A stretch of 64,000 bases of DNA from the NCBI RefSeq assembly GCF_001905465.1, contig NZ_LISX01000001.1, positions 703,974 through 767,973 of the forward strand. The letters are read 5' to 3'. A program made the translations under genes and the position numbers. How positions within the stretch are numbered: position 1 is the stretch's first letter; each line of letters begins with the position of its first letter. The DNA comes from Kitasatospora sp. CB01950. Its GTDB lineage: Bacteria > Actinomycetota > Actinomycetes > Streptomycetales > Streptomycetaceae. Below the pieces are notes generated by a model. That model was not told the origin of the DNA. It did not search any database and was given only the letters and a program-made list of their open reading frames with translations. Shown one piece after another: positions 30,751 through 38,838 of this stretch.

Positions 30751-32202
30751 ATGTCCGCCACCGTTTCCGCAGACCCGCAGGTGACCTACCTGGAACTCTC
30801 CGAGGACCAGGGCAGCGCCCACAAGTTCTACGAAGTCACGGTCAAGGGCGCGGAGTTGACGATCCGGTACGGGCGGATCGGTGAGCCGGGCACGACGAAG
30901 ACCACGGTCTGCCCGAGCGCCGAGAAGGCCGCCGCCACGGCCGCCAAGAAGATCGGCGAGAAGGTCCGCAAGGGCTACGCGCCGGCCGTCCAGGGGGCGC
31001 GCCAGCGCCGGTCCGTGACCCGCCGGCAGATCACCTCGACCCGCTCCACCGCCCGCCAGGCGCCGATGCTGTGGCGCTTCCGCTCCGGCTCGCCCGCGTT
31101 CGGGGTGTACGTCGGCGAGGAGCACGCCTGGGTCGGCAACGAGAGCGGCGACGTCTACACGCTGACCATGGACGGCCGGGTCACCGGCCGGTTCGGCCTG
31201 CCCGACGGCGTCAAGTGCATCGTCGCCGACGACTGGTGGATCTACGCGGGCTGCGACGACGGCAAGGTGTACGACCTCGGCGGCAAGGTGCCGCGGGTGG
31301 CGTACGAGATCGCCCAGGACGTCGACATCTACTGGCTGGACATCCACGACGGCGTGCTCGGCGTCGCCGACGCGAACGGCGGGCTGACCACCGTCGACCA
31401 CGAGGACGAGTTCCAGTGGCGGTGCAACGCCCAGGGCAGCTCCGGCTGGATGGTGCGCTGCGACGCCGACTCCGTCTACCACGGCTGGTCGGCGGGCGTC
31501 GCCCGGTACGCCAAGCGCGGCGGCGACCAGCAGTGGCACACCCGCACCAAGGGCGCGGTGCTGTTCGGCTGGCAGGAGAAGGACGAGGTGTTCGCCGGCA
31601 CCACGCAGGGCTGGGTGCACCGGCTCCGCAAGGCCGACGGCGTCGAGGCCGCCGCGTACAAGTGCGACGCCCCGGTGTTCTCCTGCGCGGCCTCCCCGGA
31701 CGGCGAGTACGTGTTCGCGGGCGACAACCACTCGTCCGTCTACTGCTTCGCCGCCGACGGCACCCGGCTGTGGAAGCTCGGCACCGGCTGCGGCTCGGCG
31801 TACAGCATGCAGTACCGCGACGGCCGCCTGTACGTCGTCACCACCGACGGCTCGCTGGCCTGCCTGGACGCCACGCCCGGCGCCGTGCAGGCCGCCGAGC
31901 AGGGCACCCTGCCGGCCACCGCCGAGGTGACCGGCGGCTCCATCGAGCGGGTCGTGCCGTCGGCGGTGCTGGAGACCGTCAGCGTCACCGCGGCCGCCGG
32001 CAGCGGCGTCGAGGTGGAGTGCGTCGCCGACGGCAGCCGGCTGCGGGTGCGGGTCGTGTCGCCCGGCTTCGACCCGGCCTGGCGGGTGCAGTTCCCGAAG
32101 GACGTCCGGGTCGCCGGCGCGCGCTACCTGGTCGCCGAGGTCCGGGAGTCCGCGTCCGGCGGGTTCTACCGGACGCGCGGAGAGATCAAGCGGCTGCTGT
32201 GA
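30751..32202 (+). CDS. WGR-domain protein with PQQ-like beta-propeller
   Basis: The 483-residue protein joins an N-terminal WGR domain (residues ~11-75: YLELSEDQGSAHKFYEVTVKG, IRYGRIGEPGTTKT, KKIGEKVRKGY) to a long beta-propeller made of repeats such as WVGNESGDVYTLTMDGRVTG, WWIYAGCDDGKVYDL, VFAGTTQGWVHRL and YVFAGDNHSSVYCF. WGR domains occur in PARPs and in bacterial MolR/DNA-related proteins and can bind nucleic acid ends. Here there is no catalytic PARP domain. No signal peptide is seen, so it acts in the cytoplasm. ATG 30751 is chosen because it starts just before the WGR fold. Confidence 0.82.
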   Translation: MSATVSADPQVTYLELSEDQGSAHKFYEVTVKGAELTIRYGRIGEPGTTKTTVCPSAEKAAATAAKKIGEKVRKGYAPAVQGARQRRSVTRRQITSTRSTARQAPMLWRFRSGSPAFGVYVGEEHAWVGNESGDVYTLTMDGRVTGRFGLPDGVKCIVADDWWIYAGCDDGKVYDLGGKVPRVAYEIAQDVDIYWLDIHDGVLGVADANGGLTTVDHEDEFQWRCNAQGSSGWMVRCDADSVYHGWSAGVARYAKRGGDQQWHTRTKGAVLFGWQEKDEVFAGTTQGWVHRLRKADGVEAAAYKCDAPVFSCAASPDGEYVFAGDNHSSVYCFAADGTRLWKLGTGCGSAYSMQYRDGRLYVVTTDGSLACLDATPGAVQAAEQGTLPATAEVTGGSIERVVPSAVLETVSVTAAAGSGVEVECVADGSRLRVRVVSPGFDPAWRVQFPKDVRVAGARYLVAEVRESASGGFYRTRGEIKRLL

Positions 32203-32241
32203 CGCCTCCTCGGTGAGGCATCGTCAGGGGCGCTCCCGGCC

Positions 32242-32319
32242 GGGGGCGCCCCTCGGCGTTCCGGTCGGCTTCCGAGGGTCGGGGGCGCCCCTGGGCGTTC
32301 CGGCCGGCTTCCGAGGGCC
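32242..32319. repeat. Two 39-bp tandem direct repeats
   Basis: Copies at 32242-32280 and 32281-32319 are identical at 36 of 39 positions, with a partial third start (GGGGGCG) at 32320. They lie between the WGR gene and the histidine kinase gene, just upstream of its start. Confidence 0.85.
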
Positions 32320-32362
32320 GGGGGCGGGCGGCGGCCGGACGACGATGCGAGAGGATGCGCGG

Positions 32363-33529
32363 ATGCGGATGGGGAGATGGACGGAAGGCCTGCTGGCCTG
32401 GGGGAGGGCCCGGCCGTGGGCGGTGGACGCGCCGCTGGTCGCACTCGCCGTCGGGGTCGCGGTGTCCGGGGTGTACTCCGACCCGGAGCACCCCGGCGGC
32501 ACCTGGTGGGAGTACGCGCTGGCCCTGGTCGGATCGGTGCCGCTGTGGTGGCGACGTCGCAACCCCTGGCTGGTGCTGCTGATCTGCACCCTGCCCACCA
32601 CGGCGCTGTCCGCGCTGGCGCACTTCGCGATGCCGCAGATCCAGGTCGGCATGGCCGTCGCGATCTACACCGTCGCCGACCGCGGCAAGGACTGGCAGCG
32701 CCTGCTGCTGCTCACCCTCAGCGTGGTCGGCAACGTGGTCGGCACCCGCTCCATCAGCGGCATGATGTTCAGCCTGGTGGTGTCCGTCGGCAGCTTCGTC
32801 TTCGGCTCACTGGTACGGGAGTTGCGCCGCCTCGCCGGCGTCGAGGCCGAACGCGCCCGGCAGGCCGGGCTGCGCGCCGCCAGCGACGCCGCCCGGGCCG
32901 TCGCCGAGGAACGCGCCCGGATCGCCCGCGAGATGCACGACATCCTCGCCCACGCCGTCTCGCTGATGGTCGTCCAGGCCGAGGCCGGGCCGCTCGTGGT
33001 GCGCAACAACCCCGACCGGGCGATCCGCGCGTTCGACGCGATCGCCGACTCCGGGCGCGACGCGATGGTCCAACTCCGGCGGGTGCTGGGCGTATTGAAG
33101 GAGGATGGGGCGGCGCCCGCGCTCGCCCCCCAGCCGCGACTGGCCGAGCTCGCCGGGGTGCTCGACCGCGTCCGCGAATCGGGCGTCGACGTCGACGCCC
33201 GCATCGAGGAGGGCGGACCCGCGGAGGTACAGGCCGCGGCGTACCGGATCGTCCAGGAAGCGCTCACCAACGTGGTCAAGCACGCCCGGGCCGGGCGGGT
33301 CGTGGTGCGCGTCGCGGTCCGGGGCGGCTCGCTGGAGGTGGAGATCGCGGACGACGGGGTCGGGGCCGGCGCCGTCCTGGTCGGCGGGGGTGTCGACGGA
33401 CGGTCGGGCGGGCGCGGCCTGCTCTCGATCCGCGAGCGGGCCGCGGCCTGTGGCGGCAGTGCCGAGGCCGGGCCGCGGACTGACGGGCCCGGATATCTGG
33501 TGGCGGCCGTGCTGCCGCTCAACATCTGA
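32363..33529 (+). CDS. Two-component sensor histidine kinase (NarL/DesK-type)
   Basis: The 388-residue sensor has about four to five membrane helices in residues 20-150, a HisKA_3 dimerisation domain with phospho-acceptor H192 (ARIAREMHDILAHAVSLM), and a HATPase_c domain with N-box EALTNVVKHA, G1 DDGVG and G2 GRGLLSIRERA. No extracellular sensor domain is visible, so it probably senses the membrane or through its helices. ATG 32363 is preferred because GAGAGGA lies 7 nt upstream; in-frame ATGs at 32345 and 32369 are alternatives. The response regulator follows by 14 nt. Confidence 0.9.
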   Translation: MRMGRWTEGLLAWGRARPWAVDAPLVALAVGVAVSGVYSDPEHPGGTWWEYALALVGSVPLWWRRRNPWLVLLICTLPTTALSALAHFAMPQIQVGMAVAIYTVADRGKDWQRLLLLTLSVVGNVVGTRSISGMMFSLVVSVGSFVFGSLVRELRRLAGVEAERARQAGLRAASDAARAVAEERARIAREMHDILAHAVSLMVVQAEAGPLVVRNNPDRAIRAFDAIADSGRDAMVQLRRVLGVLKEDGAAPALAPQPRLAELAGVLDRVRESGVDVDARIEEGGPAEVQAAAYRIVQEALTNVVKHARAGRVVVRVAVRGGSLEVEIADDGVGAGAVLVGGGVDGRSGGRGLLSIRERAAACGGSAEAGPRTDGPGYLVAAVLPLNI

Positions 33530-33543
33530 GAAGGGGTGACGAG

Positions 33544-34218
33544 TTGACCATACGAGTGGTGATCGCGGACGACCAGGAACTGGTGCGCGCCGGGTTCGGG
33601 ATGATCCTCGACGCCCAGCCCGACATCGAGGTCGTGGCGGAGGCGGGGGACGGGCAACAGGCGATCGACGCCGTACGCGCCCACGACCCCGACGTCCTGC
33701 TGCTGGACGTCCGCATGCCGGTGATGGACGGGCTGGAGGCGGCGCGGCGGGTGTGCGCGGAGCTGCCGCGCTGCAAGGTCATCATGCTGACGACCTTCGA
33801 CGTCGACGACTACGTCTTCGACGCGCTGTACGCCGGGGCGAGCGGGTTCCTGCTCAAGGACGTCCGACGGGACGACCTCGCGCATGCGGTCCGGGTCGTG
33901 AACTCCGGGGAGGCGCTGCTGGCTCCGTCCGTCACACGGCGGGTCATCGGCGAGGTCACGGCGCGGAAGGCCGGCGGTGCGCCGGCGGTGTCGCGGCCGC
34001 TGAGGCGGCTGCTGGAATCCCTGACGGCGCGGGAGCTGGAGACGTTGCGGCTGGTCGCCCGGGGGATGTCCAATGCGGAGATCGCGGGGGAGCTGGTGGT
34101 GAGCGAGCACACCGTCAAGACGCACGTCAGCAACCTGCTGCAGAAGCTGGGGCTGCGGGACCGGGTGCACGCGGTGGTCTTCGCGTACGAGGCGGGGACG
34201 GTCACGGCGGGGGAGTGA
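33544..34218 (+). CDS. NarL/LuxR-family response regulator
   Basis: The 224-residue partner of the upstream kinase has a receiver domain with acidic pair D9/D10, phospho-acceptor D55 (VLLLDVRMPVMDG) and K near 105 (GFLLKD), then a LuxR-type helix-turn-helix (LTARELETLRLVARG, NAEIAGELVVSEHTVKTHVS) near residues 160-205. It should bind DNA as a dimer after phosphorylation. TTG 33544 is the only start that leaves the first beta strand intact (LTIRVVIADDQ). AAGGGG lies upstream. Targets are unknown; the neighbouring membrane protein is one candidate. Confidence 0.92.
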   Translation: MTIRVVIADDQELVRAGFGMILDAQPDIEVVAEAGDGQQAIDAVRAHDPDVLLLDVRMPVMDGLEAARRVCAELPRCKVIMLTTFDVDDYVFDALYAGASGFLLKDVRRDDLAHAVRVVNSGEALLAPSVTRRVIGEVTARKAGGAPAVSRPLRRLLESLTARELETLRLVARGMSNAEIAGELVVSEHTVKTHVSNLLQKLGLRDRVHAVVFAYEAGTVTAGE

Positions 34219-34241
34219 GAGGGGGCGAGACAGCACAGGGT

Positions 34242-34385
34242 GCACCACCGGGGGCGCGGGGAACTGCGCGACAAGCGCACGCCACGTCCGTGACGTCGCG
34301 ATCACGTGCAGGTCGTTGTCCTGCGTCGCGATCTTGCGGTGAGGTGCCTTCCGACTCGCGCAGTTCCCCGCGCCCCTGGTGGTGC
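34242..34385. repeat. 30-bp inverted repeat flanking 84 bp
   Basis: Bases 34242-34271 and 34356-34385 are inverted copies with one mismatch and contain the core GGCGCGGGGAACTGCGCGA. The interior carries the direct repeat GTCGCGATC. From memory the core is a frequently repeated intergenic sequence in streptomycetes. The element lies in a 299-bp gap that otherwise shows only another small hairpin near 34405-34425. Confidence 0.75.
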
Positions 34386-34517
34386 TCTTCCTGGCTTCGC
34401 GCTCTTCTCCCTCCGGAGGGGGAGGTGGGGGGTTCACCGTTGCGGGGGAGTTGCGCCGCAGGCCGTTGCGGGAGGGTTGCGGGTGTCGAAAGAGGCACTC
34501 TCGCAAAGGGGTTGGCG

Positions 34518-35099
34518 ATGGTCACGGGGCGTCGGGCGTTGGGGTTCTCGGCGGGGCTGCTCGCGGTGTACGGGGTGGTGCGGTTGGTGCCGGGGTCGCG
34601 CGGGGTGGGGGTCGGCTGGACGGTCGGGCACCTGGCGTTGTTCGTGGGGTTGGCGCTGCTGGGGTTCGGGCTGGTGGAGCTGTGGCGGTTGGGCGGCGAG
34701 CGTGGGGTGTGGGGCCGGGTCTGGCTGGGGGCGGGTCTCGCGGGGGTGCTGGCGGGTCTCGCGCAGAGCGCCGTGGATCTGTACGCGAACGCGGTCTCCG
34801 CGGACTACGCGGCGCGGTCGGAGCTGTTCGACCGGGTGCAGTCGGTGCCGGGGGTGATGCCGCTGGTGTACACGGTGGTGCCGATGCTGCTGTACGTCGG
34901 GCTGCTGGCGCTGCTGGTGCGTCTGACGGTGCGCAGGGCGGTGCGCTGGTGGAGCCCGGTGCTTGTTCTGGTGGGCACGCTGCTGATGGGGGCGTCGCTG
35001 GACTTCCTGGCGGTCGGCGCGGTGTGCTACCTGGCGGCGTTCTGGCCGGTGATAACCGGTGGCCGGAACGGGCTGCGGGCCGTACCGTCCCGGGCATGA
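34518..35099 (+). CDS. Hypothetical multi-pass membrane protein
   Basis: I do not recognise this 193-residue protein. It has about five hydrophobic helices (ALGFSAGLLAVYGVV, LALFVGLALLGFGLV, WLGAGLAGVLAGLAQSAV, PLVYTVVPMLLYVGLLALL, SPVLVLVGTLLMGA then VGAVCYLAAFWPVI) and few charged loops, so it is an integral membrane protein. ATG 34518 follows AAAGGGG by 6 nt. Its stop overlaps the sirtuin start in ATGA, so the two are translationally coupled. Confidence 0.75.
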   Translation: MVTGRRALGFSAGLLAVYGVVRLVPGSRGVGVGWTVGHLALFVGLALLGFGLVELWRLGGERGVWGRVWLGAGLAGVLAGLAQSAVDLYANAVSADYAARSELFDRVQSVPGVMPLVYTVVPMLLYVGLLALLVRLTVRRAVRWWSPVLVLVGTLLMGASLDFLAVGAVCYLAAFWPVITGGRNGLRAVPSRA

Positions 35100-35845
35100 C
35101 GGAGAAGCGGCCGCTGGTGGCGGTGTTGACGGGGGCGGGAATCTCGACGGATTCGGGGATTCCCGACTACCGGGGACCGCAGGGGCTGTGGCAGCGGGAT
35201 CCGAGTGCGCAGGAGCTGGTGACGATCGGGCCGTACCTGGCGAGTGCCGAGGTGCGGCGGCGGTCCTGGCTGATGCGGCGGGACGCCGGGGCGGTGGACG
35301 CGAGGCCGAACGCGGGCCACCGGGCGCTGGTGGACCTGGAACGGGCCGGGGTGCCGATGCGGGTCCTGACGCAGAACGTGGACGGCCTGCACCGGGCGGC
35401 GGGCCTGCCGGCCCGGAAGGTGGTCGAGCTGCACGGCACCGCCGCCGAGGTGCAGTGCGTCCGGTGCCGGGTGGTCTCTCCGATGGCGGCGGCACTGGAA
35501 CGCGTCGCGGCGGGCGAGGACGACCCGGCGTGCGCGGAGTGCGGGGCGGTGCTGCGGCCGCGCACCGTGATGTTCGGCGAGGCGCTGGACGAGCGGACGC
35601 TGCAGCAGGCGGACGCGGTCGCCAAGGCCTGCCAGGTCTTCCTGGCGGTGGGCAGTTCGCTGCAGGTGATGCCGGCGGCGCTGCTGCCGCGGATCGCGCT
35701 GGAGCACGGCGCGAAGCTGATCGTGGTGAACGGCGAGCCGACCCCGTACGACGACGCGGCGTCAGAGGTCGTCCGGGAGCCGATCTCGGAGGCGCTGCCG
35801 AAGCTGGTCCGACGGCTGGTCGGCGGCGACCTCGCCCAGGGCTGA
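35096..35845 (+). CDS. SIR2-family NAD-dependent protein deacylase
   Basis: This 249-residue sirtuin uses NAD to remove acyl groups from lysines. It has the full catalytic set: GAGISTDSGIPDYRG, TQNVDGLH (Q93, N94, D96), catalytic H113 (ELHGT), a structural zinc site C121/C124 and C146/C149, and the NAD-binding GSSLQVMPAALLP. The segment after GIPDYRG resembles SIRT4-like (class II) sirtuins more than CobB, so ADP-ribosyl transfer or an unusual acyl specificity is possible. The start overlaps the upstream membrane protein (ATGA). A P450 gene follows 60 nt later. Confidence 0.92.
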   Translation: MTEKRPLVAVLTGAGISTDSGIPDYRGPQGLWQRDPSAQELVTIGPYLASAEVRRRSWLMRRDAGAVDARPNAGHRALVDLERAGVPMRVLTQNVDGLHRAAGLPARKVVELHGTAAEVQCVRCRVVSPMAAALERVAAGEDDPACAECGAVLRPRTVMFGEALDERTLQQADAVAKACQVFLAVGSSLQVMPAALLPRIALEHGAKLIVVNGEPTPYDDAASEVVREPISEALPKLVRRLVGGDLAQG

Positions 35846-35905
35846 TCGAAAACCCGCAGGTCGGACGGCATACGATGGCAGTCCGACGAGCAGGGAGAGC
35901 GCACC

Positions 35906-37117
35906 GTGGCGATCGACGTCTTCGACCCGTGGTCGGCCGAGTTCGTGGCCCACCCGTACCCGGCCTACGCCGCGCTGCGCGAGCAGTCGCCGGTCGTCCA
36001 CTACGGGCCGAGCGACCAGTGGCTGGTGTCCCGGTACGCGGACGTCAACGCGCTGCTGCGGGACCGGCGGTTGGGGCGCACCTACACCCACCGCTTCAGC
36101 CACGAGGAGTTCGGGCAGCCCGCGCCGAACCCGGCGCACGAGCCGTTCCACACCCTCAACGACCACGGCCTGCTCGACCTGGAGGGCCCCGACCACACCC
36201 GGATCCGGCGGCTGGTGGCGAAGGCGTTCACCCCGCGCATGGTCGAGTCGCTGCGCCCGACCGTGCGGCGGCTGGCCGGCGAACTGGTCGACGACCTGCT
36301 CGCCGACGGCGGCGGCGACCTGATCGCGAAGGTCGCCGAGCCGCTGCCGGTCGCCGTGATCGCCGAGATGCTCGGCGTCCCCGAGCCGGATCGGCACCTG
36401 CTGCGGCCCTGGTCGGCCGACATCACCGGCATGTTCGAACTCAACCCGGACGAGGACACCGCCCGGCGTGCCGTCACCGCCAGCCTCGAATTCTCCGCCT
36501 ATCTGCGGGAGTTGATCCGCCGCCGGCGCGAGGAGCCGGGCACCGACCTGATCAGCGCGCTGGCGCAGGCCGCCGAGGACGGGCAGGTGCTCAGCGAGCA
36601 GGAGATGATCTCCACCTGCGTGCTGCTGCTGAACGCCGGTCACGAGGCGACCGTCAACACCACCGGCAACGGCTGGTGGGCGTTGCTCCGCAACCCCGGC
36701 GAACTCGCCCGGCTGCGCGGCGCGGTGGACGAACTGCTGCCCACCGCCGTCGAAGAGCTGATGCGCTACGACACCCCGCTGCAGATGTTCGAACGCTGGG
36801 TGCTGGAGGACATCGAGGTCGGCGGCGTGACGATCCCGCGCGGCGCCGAGGTCGCCCTGCTGTTCGGCTCCGCCAACCGCGACCCCGAGCGCTTCACCGA
36901 CCCCGACCGGCTCGACCTCGGCCGCGCCGACAACCCGCACATCACCTTCGGCGCCGGAATTCATTTCTGTCTCGGCGCGCCCCTTGCCAGACTTGAACTC
37001 ACCGAGTCCTACGGCGCGTTGCTCCGCAAGGCCCCCGGGCTGACGCTGGTGCGCGAGCCCGAGTGGAACCCCGGCTACGTGATCCGCGGACTGAAGGAAC
37101 TGCTGGTCGAGGTCTGA
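35906..37117 (+). CDS. Cytochrome P450 monooxygenase
   Basis: The 403-residue soluble bacterial P450 carries the I-helix oxygen-binding motif GHEAT (245-249), the ExxR pair in EELMR (E284, R287) and the haem loop FGAGIHFCLG with axial C355. It resembles the CYP107/105-type tailoring enzymes of streptomycetes. The I-helix has His rather than the more common acidic neighbour before Glu, which is common in this group. GTG 35906 follows GGGAGAG. No biosynthetic core enzyme or ferredoxin is adjacent, so the substrate is unknown. The ADP-ribosylglycohydrolase gene follows 14 nt later. Confidence 0.93.
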   Translation: MAIDVFDPWSAEFVAHPYPAYAALREQSPVVHYGPSDQWLVSRYADVNALLRDRRLGRTYTHRFSHEEFGQPAPNPAHEPFHTLNDHGLLDLEGPDHTRIRRLVAKAFTPRMVESLRPTVRRLAGELVDDLLADGGGDLIAKVAEPLPVAVIAEMLGVPEPDRHLLRPWSADITGMFELNPDEDTARRAVTASLEFSAYLRELIRRRREEPGTDLISALAQAAEDGQVLSEQEMISTCVLLLNAGHEATVNTTGNGWWALLRNPGELARLRGAVDELLPTAVEELMRYDTPLQMFERWVLEDIEVGGVTIPRGAEVALLFGSANRDPERFTDPDRLDLGRADNPHITFGAGIHFCLGAPLARLELTESYGALLRKAPGLTLVREPEWNPGYVIRGLKELLVEV

Positions 37118-37131
37118 GAGGGGCACGGGTC

Positions 37132-38127
37132 ATGGGGCGGGCGACGGGATCGATGCTGGGGCTGGCGATCGGCGACGCCCTCGGCAAGCGCACCGAGTTC
37201 CTGAACCTGCACGAGATCGGCCTGCTCAGCCCCGACTGGCGGCAGCTCCCGCTCCCGAAGAAGGCCCAGGTCACCGACGACACCCAGATGACCCTGGCGC
37301 TCGCCCGCGCCCTGCGCACCGGCCTCGCCGAGGGCCCGCTCGTCCCGCTGCGCCTCGAACTGCCGCTGCGCGAGGAGTTCGTGGAGTGGTGGCGCTCCCC
37401 GGCCAACAACCGGGCCCCCGGCATGACCTGCCTGCGGTCCTGCTTCCGGCTCTCCACCGGCCGGCCCTGGCAGGACGCGTCCGACGTCGGCTCCAAGGGC
37501 TGCGGCGCGAACATGCGGGTCGCCCCGCTCGGGCTGGTCCTCACGTTGACGGACCGGCAGGTCTCCGGCGCGTCCCAGCTGCAGTCCGGGCTCACCCACG
37601 GCCACCCCACGGCGCTGGCCGCCAGCGAGCTCACCGCGTTCACCGTCCGATGGCTCGCCCAGGGCGTCGAGCCGGCCGAACTGCCCGCCAAGCTGCGCGC
37701 CCACGCCCACCAACAGCGCACCCAGTACGACGAGTTCTGGCTCGGCGACCTCGCCTCCCGGGACCACTTCGACTCGCCCGAGGCCTTCATCGCACGCGGC
37801 TGGGACGAGTGCCTCCGCGCCCTGGACCGCCTCGACGCCGCCCTCGCCGCCGGTGAGGTCGACGCCGATCCCTGCGAGCGGACCGGCGAGGGCCGGGTCG
37901 CCGAGGAAGCCTTCGCCACCGCGCTGCTCTGCTTCCTGCTGCTCCCCGACGACCCGGTCGCCGCCGTCCGCCGGGCCGCCGTCTCCGCCGGCGACTCCGA
38001 CTCGCTGGCCTGCCTGGCCGGCGCGTTCGCGGGCGCCCGGCACGGCGAGGGCGCGTGGCCGCAGGACTGGATCGAGCGGATCGAGCACCGCGACGAACTG
38101 CTCGCGTTCGGCGCGCTCTGGGACTGA
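37132..38127 (+). CDS. ADP-ribosylglycohydrolase (DraG/ARH family), copy 1
   Basis: This 331-residue all-helical hydrolase removes ADP-ribose from modified proteins or small molecules using two Mg ions. Metal ligands are visible in VTDDTQMT (T48, D49, D50) and GDSDS (D288, S289, D290), together with GDALG, GSKGCGANMR and GLTHGHPTA. ATG 37132 follows GAGAGGGG. It closes a co-directional run sirtuin-P450-hydrolase and converges, only 2 nt apart, on the VWA gene of the opposite strand. It is diverged from the second copy at 38839-39861. Confidence 0.9.
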   Translation: MGRATGSMLGLAIGDALGKRTEFLNLHEIGLLSPDWRQLPLPKKAQVTDDTQMTLALARALRTGLAEGPLVPLRLELPLREEFVEWWRSPANNRAPGMTCLRSCFRLSTGRPWQDASDVGSKGCGANMRVAPLGLVLTLTDRQVSGASQLQSGLTHGHPTALAASELTAFTVRWLAQGVEPAELPAKLRAHAHQQRTQYDEFWLGDLASRDHFDSPEAFIARGWDECLRALDRLDAALAAGEVDADPCERTGEGRVAEEAFATALLCFLLLPDDPVAAVRRAAVSAGDSDSLACLAGAFAGARHGEGAWPQDWIERIEHRDELLAFGALWD

Positions 38128-38129
38128 CC

Positions 38130-38834
38130 TCAGCCCGTCCGGACGGCCGCGAGCCACTCCGGGAAGCCGGTCAGCAGCCGGTCGTACAGCTCGGCGTCGG
38201 TGAGGGCGCGCGGGTCGCGGCCGGCCGGGAAGAAGCCCGCGTTGTCGACCGGCCGCTCGGCGGGCACGGGCAGCTCGTCCAGCCGGCGCAGGAACGCGAA
38301 CTCCTGGTCGGCCGGATCGCCGAAGCCCACGAACTGCCAGTAGAGCGGCAGTTCGGCGGCCAGGCAGAGCATGTCCCGGGCCGCCGCCCGCGAGCTCGGC
38401 CCGCCGTCGGTCTGGAACACCACCAGCGCCGGGTCGGTGGCGCCGCAGAGCTGGTAGTGCCGGATCACGGCCTTCATCGCCAGGTGGTAGTCGGTGCGGC
38501 CCATGTGCCCGTACGAGGCGTGCAGGCGGTCGATCCGGCCCAGGTGGTCGTCGAGCGAGATCTCGGCGACGCCGTCCACGCCGGTGGAGAAGAACACCGC
38601 CGGCACCCGCCCGTCGTCGTCCAGGTGCACCGAGAGCGCCAGTACCTGCTCGGCGAAGTGCTGGACGGCGCCGGACCGGTAGTGCGGACGCATCGAGCCG
38701 GAACGGTCGAGCACCAGGTAGACGGCGGCCCGGACGTCCTGCAGCCCGCGCGCGGTGAGGCTCACCCGCGCGGACTTGTACAGGTCGACCAGGCCGGGCG
38801 CGGCAGCCGACACCTTCTCCAGACTCAGGCCCAC
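38130..38834 (-). CDS. VWA-domain protein, TerF/TerY-like
   Basis: The 234-residue protein is essentially one von Willebrand A domain with a complete metal-ion-dependent adhesion site: DRSGS (D43, S45, S47), T114 (GRTDYH) and D143 (QTDGG). The N-terminus (MGLSLEKVSAAAPGLVDLYKSARVSL) and the end (FPEWL) match the C-terminal VWA part of TerF/TerY tellurium-resistance-type proteins. Such proteins mediate metal-dependent protein contacts in stress-signalling systems. GTG 38834 lies 4 nt after the stop of the upstream glycohydrolase, so the two are coupled. Confidence 0.88.
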   Translation of the reverse strand: MGLSLEKVSAAAPGLVDLYKSARVSLTARGLQDVRAAVYLVLDRSGSMRPHYRSGAVQHFAEQVLALSVHLDDDGRVPAVFFSTGVDGVAEISLDDHLGRIDRLHASYGHMGRTDYHLAMKAVIRHYQLCGATDPALVVFQTDGGPSSRAAARDMLCLAAELPLYWQFVGFGDPADQEFAFLRRLDELPVPAERPVDNAGFFPAGRDPRALTDAELYDRLLTGFPEWLAAVRTG

Positions 38835-38838
38835 CGGA

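Noticed and set aside
35906-37117. Secondary-metabolite gene cluster marked by the P450
   Set aside because: No polyketide synthase, NRPS, terpene synthase or other core biosynthetic gene is nearby; a single P450 is not enough.
35096-38834. SIR2-containing antiphage system such as Thoeris, DSR or SIR2-HerA
   Set aside because: The SIR2 is a compact canonical deacylase with zinc ligands, and no TIR, HerA or Argonaute partner is present.
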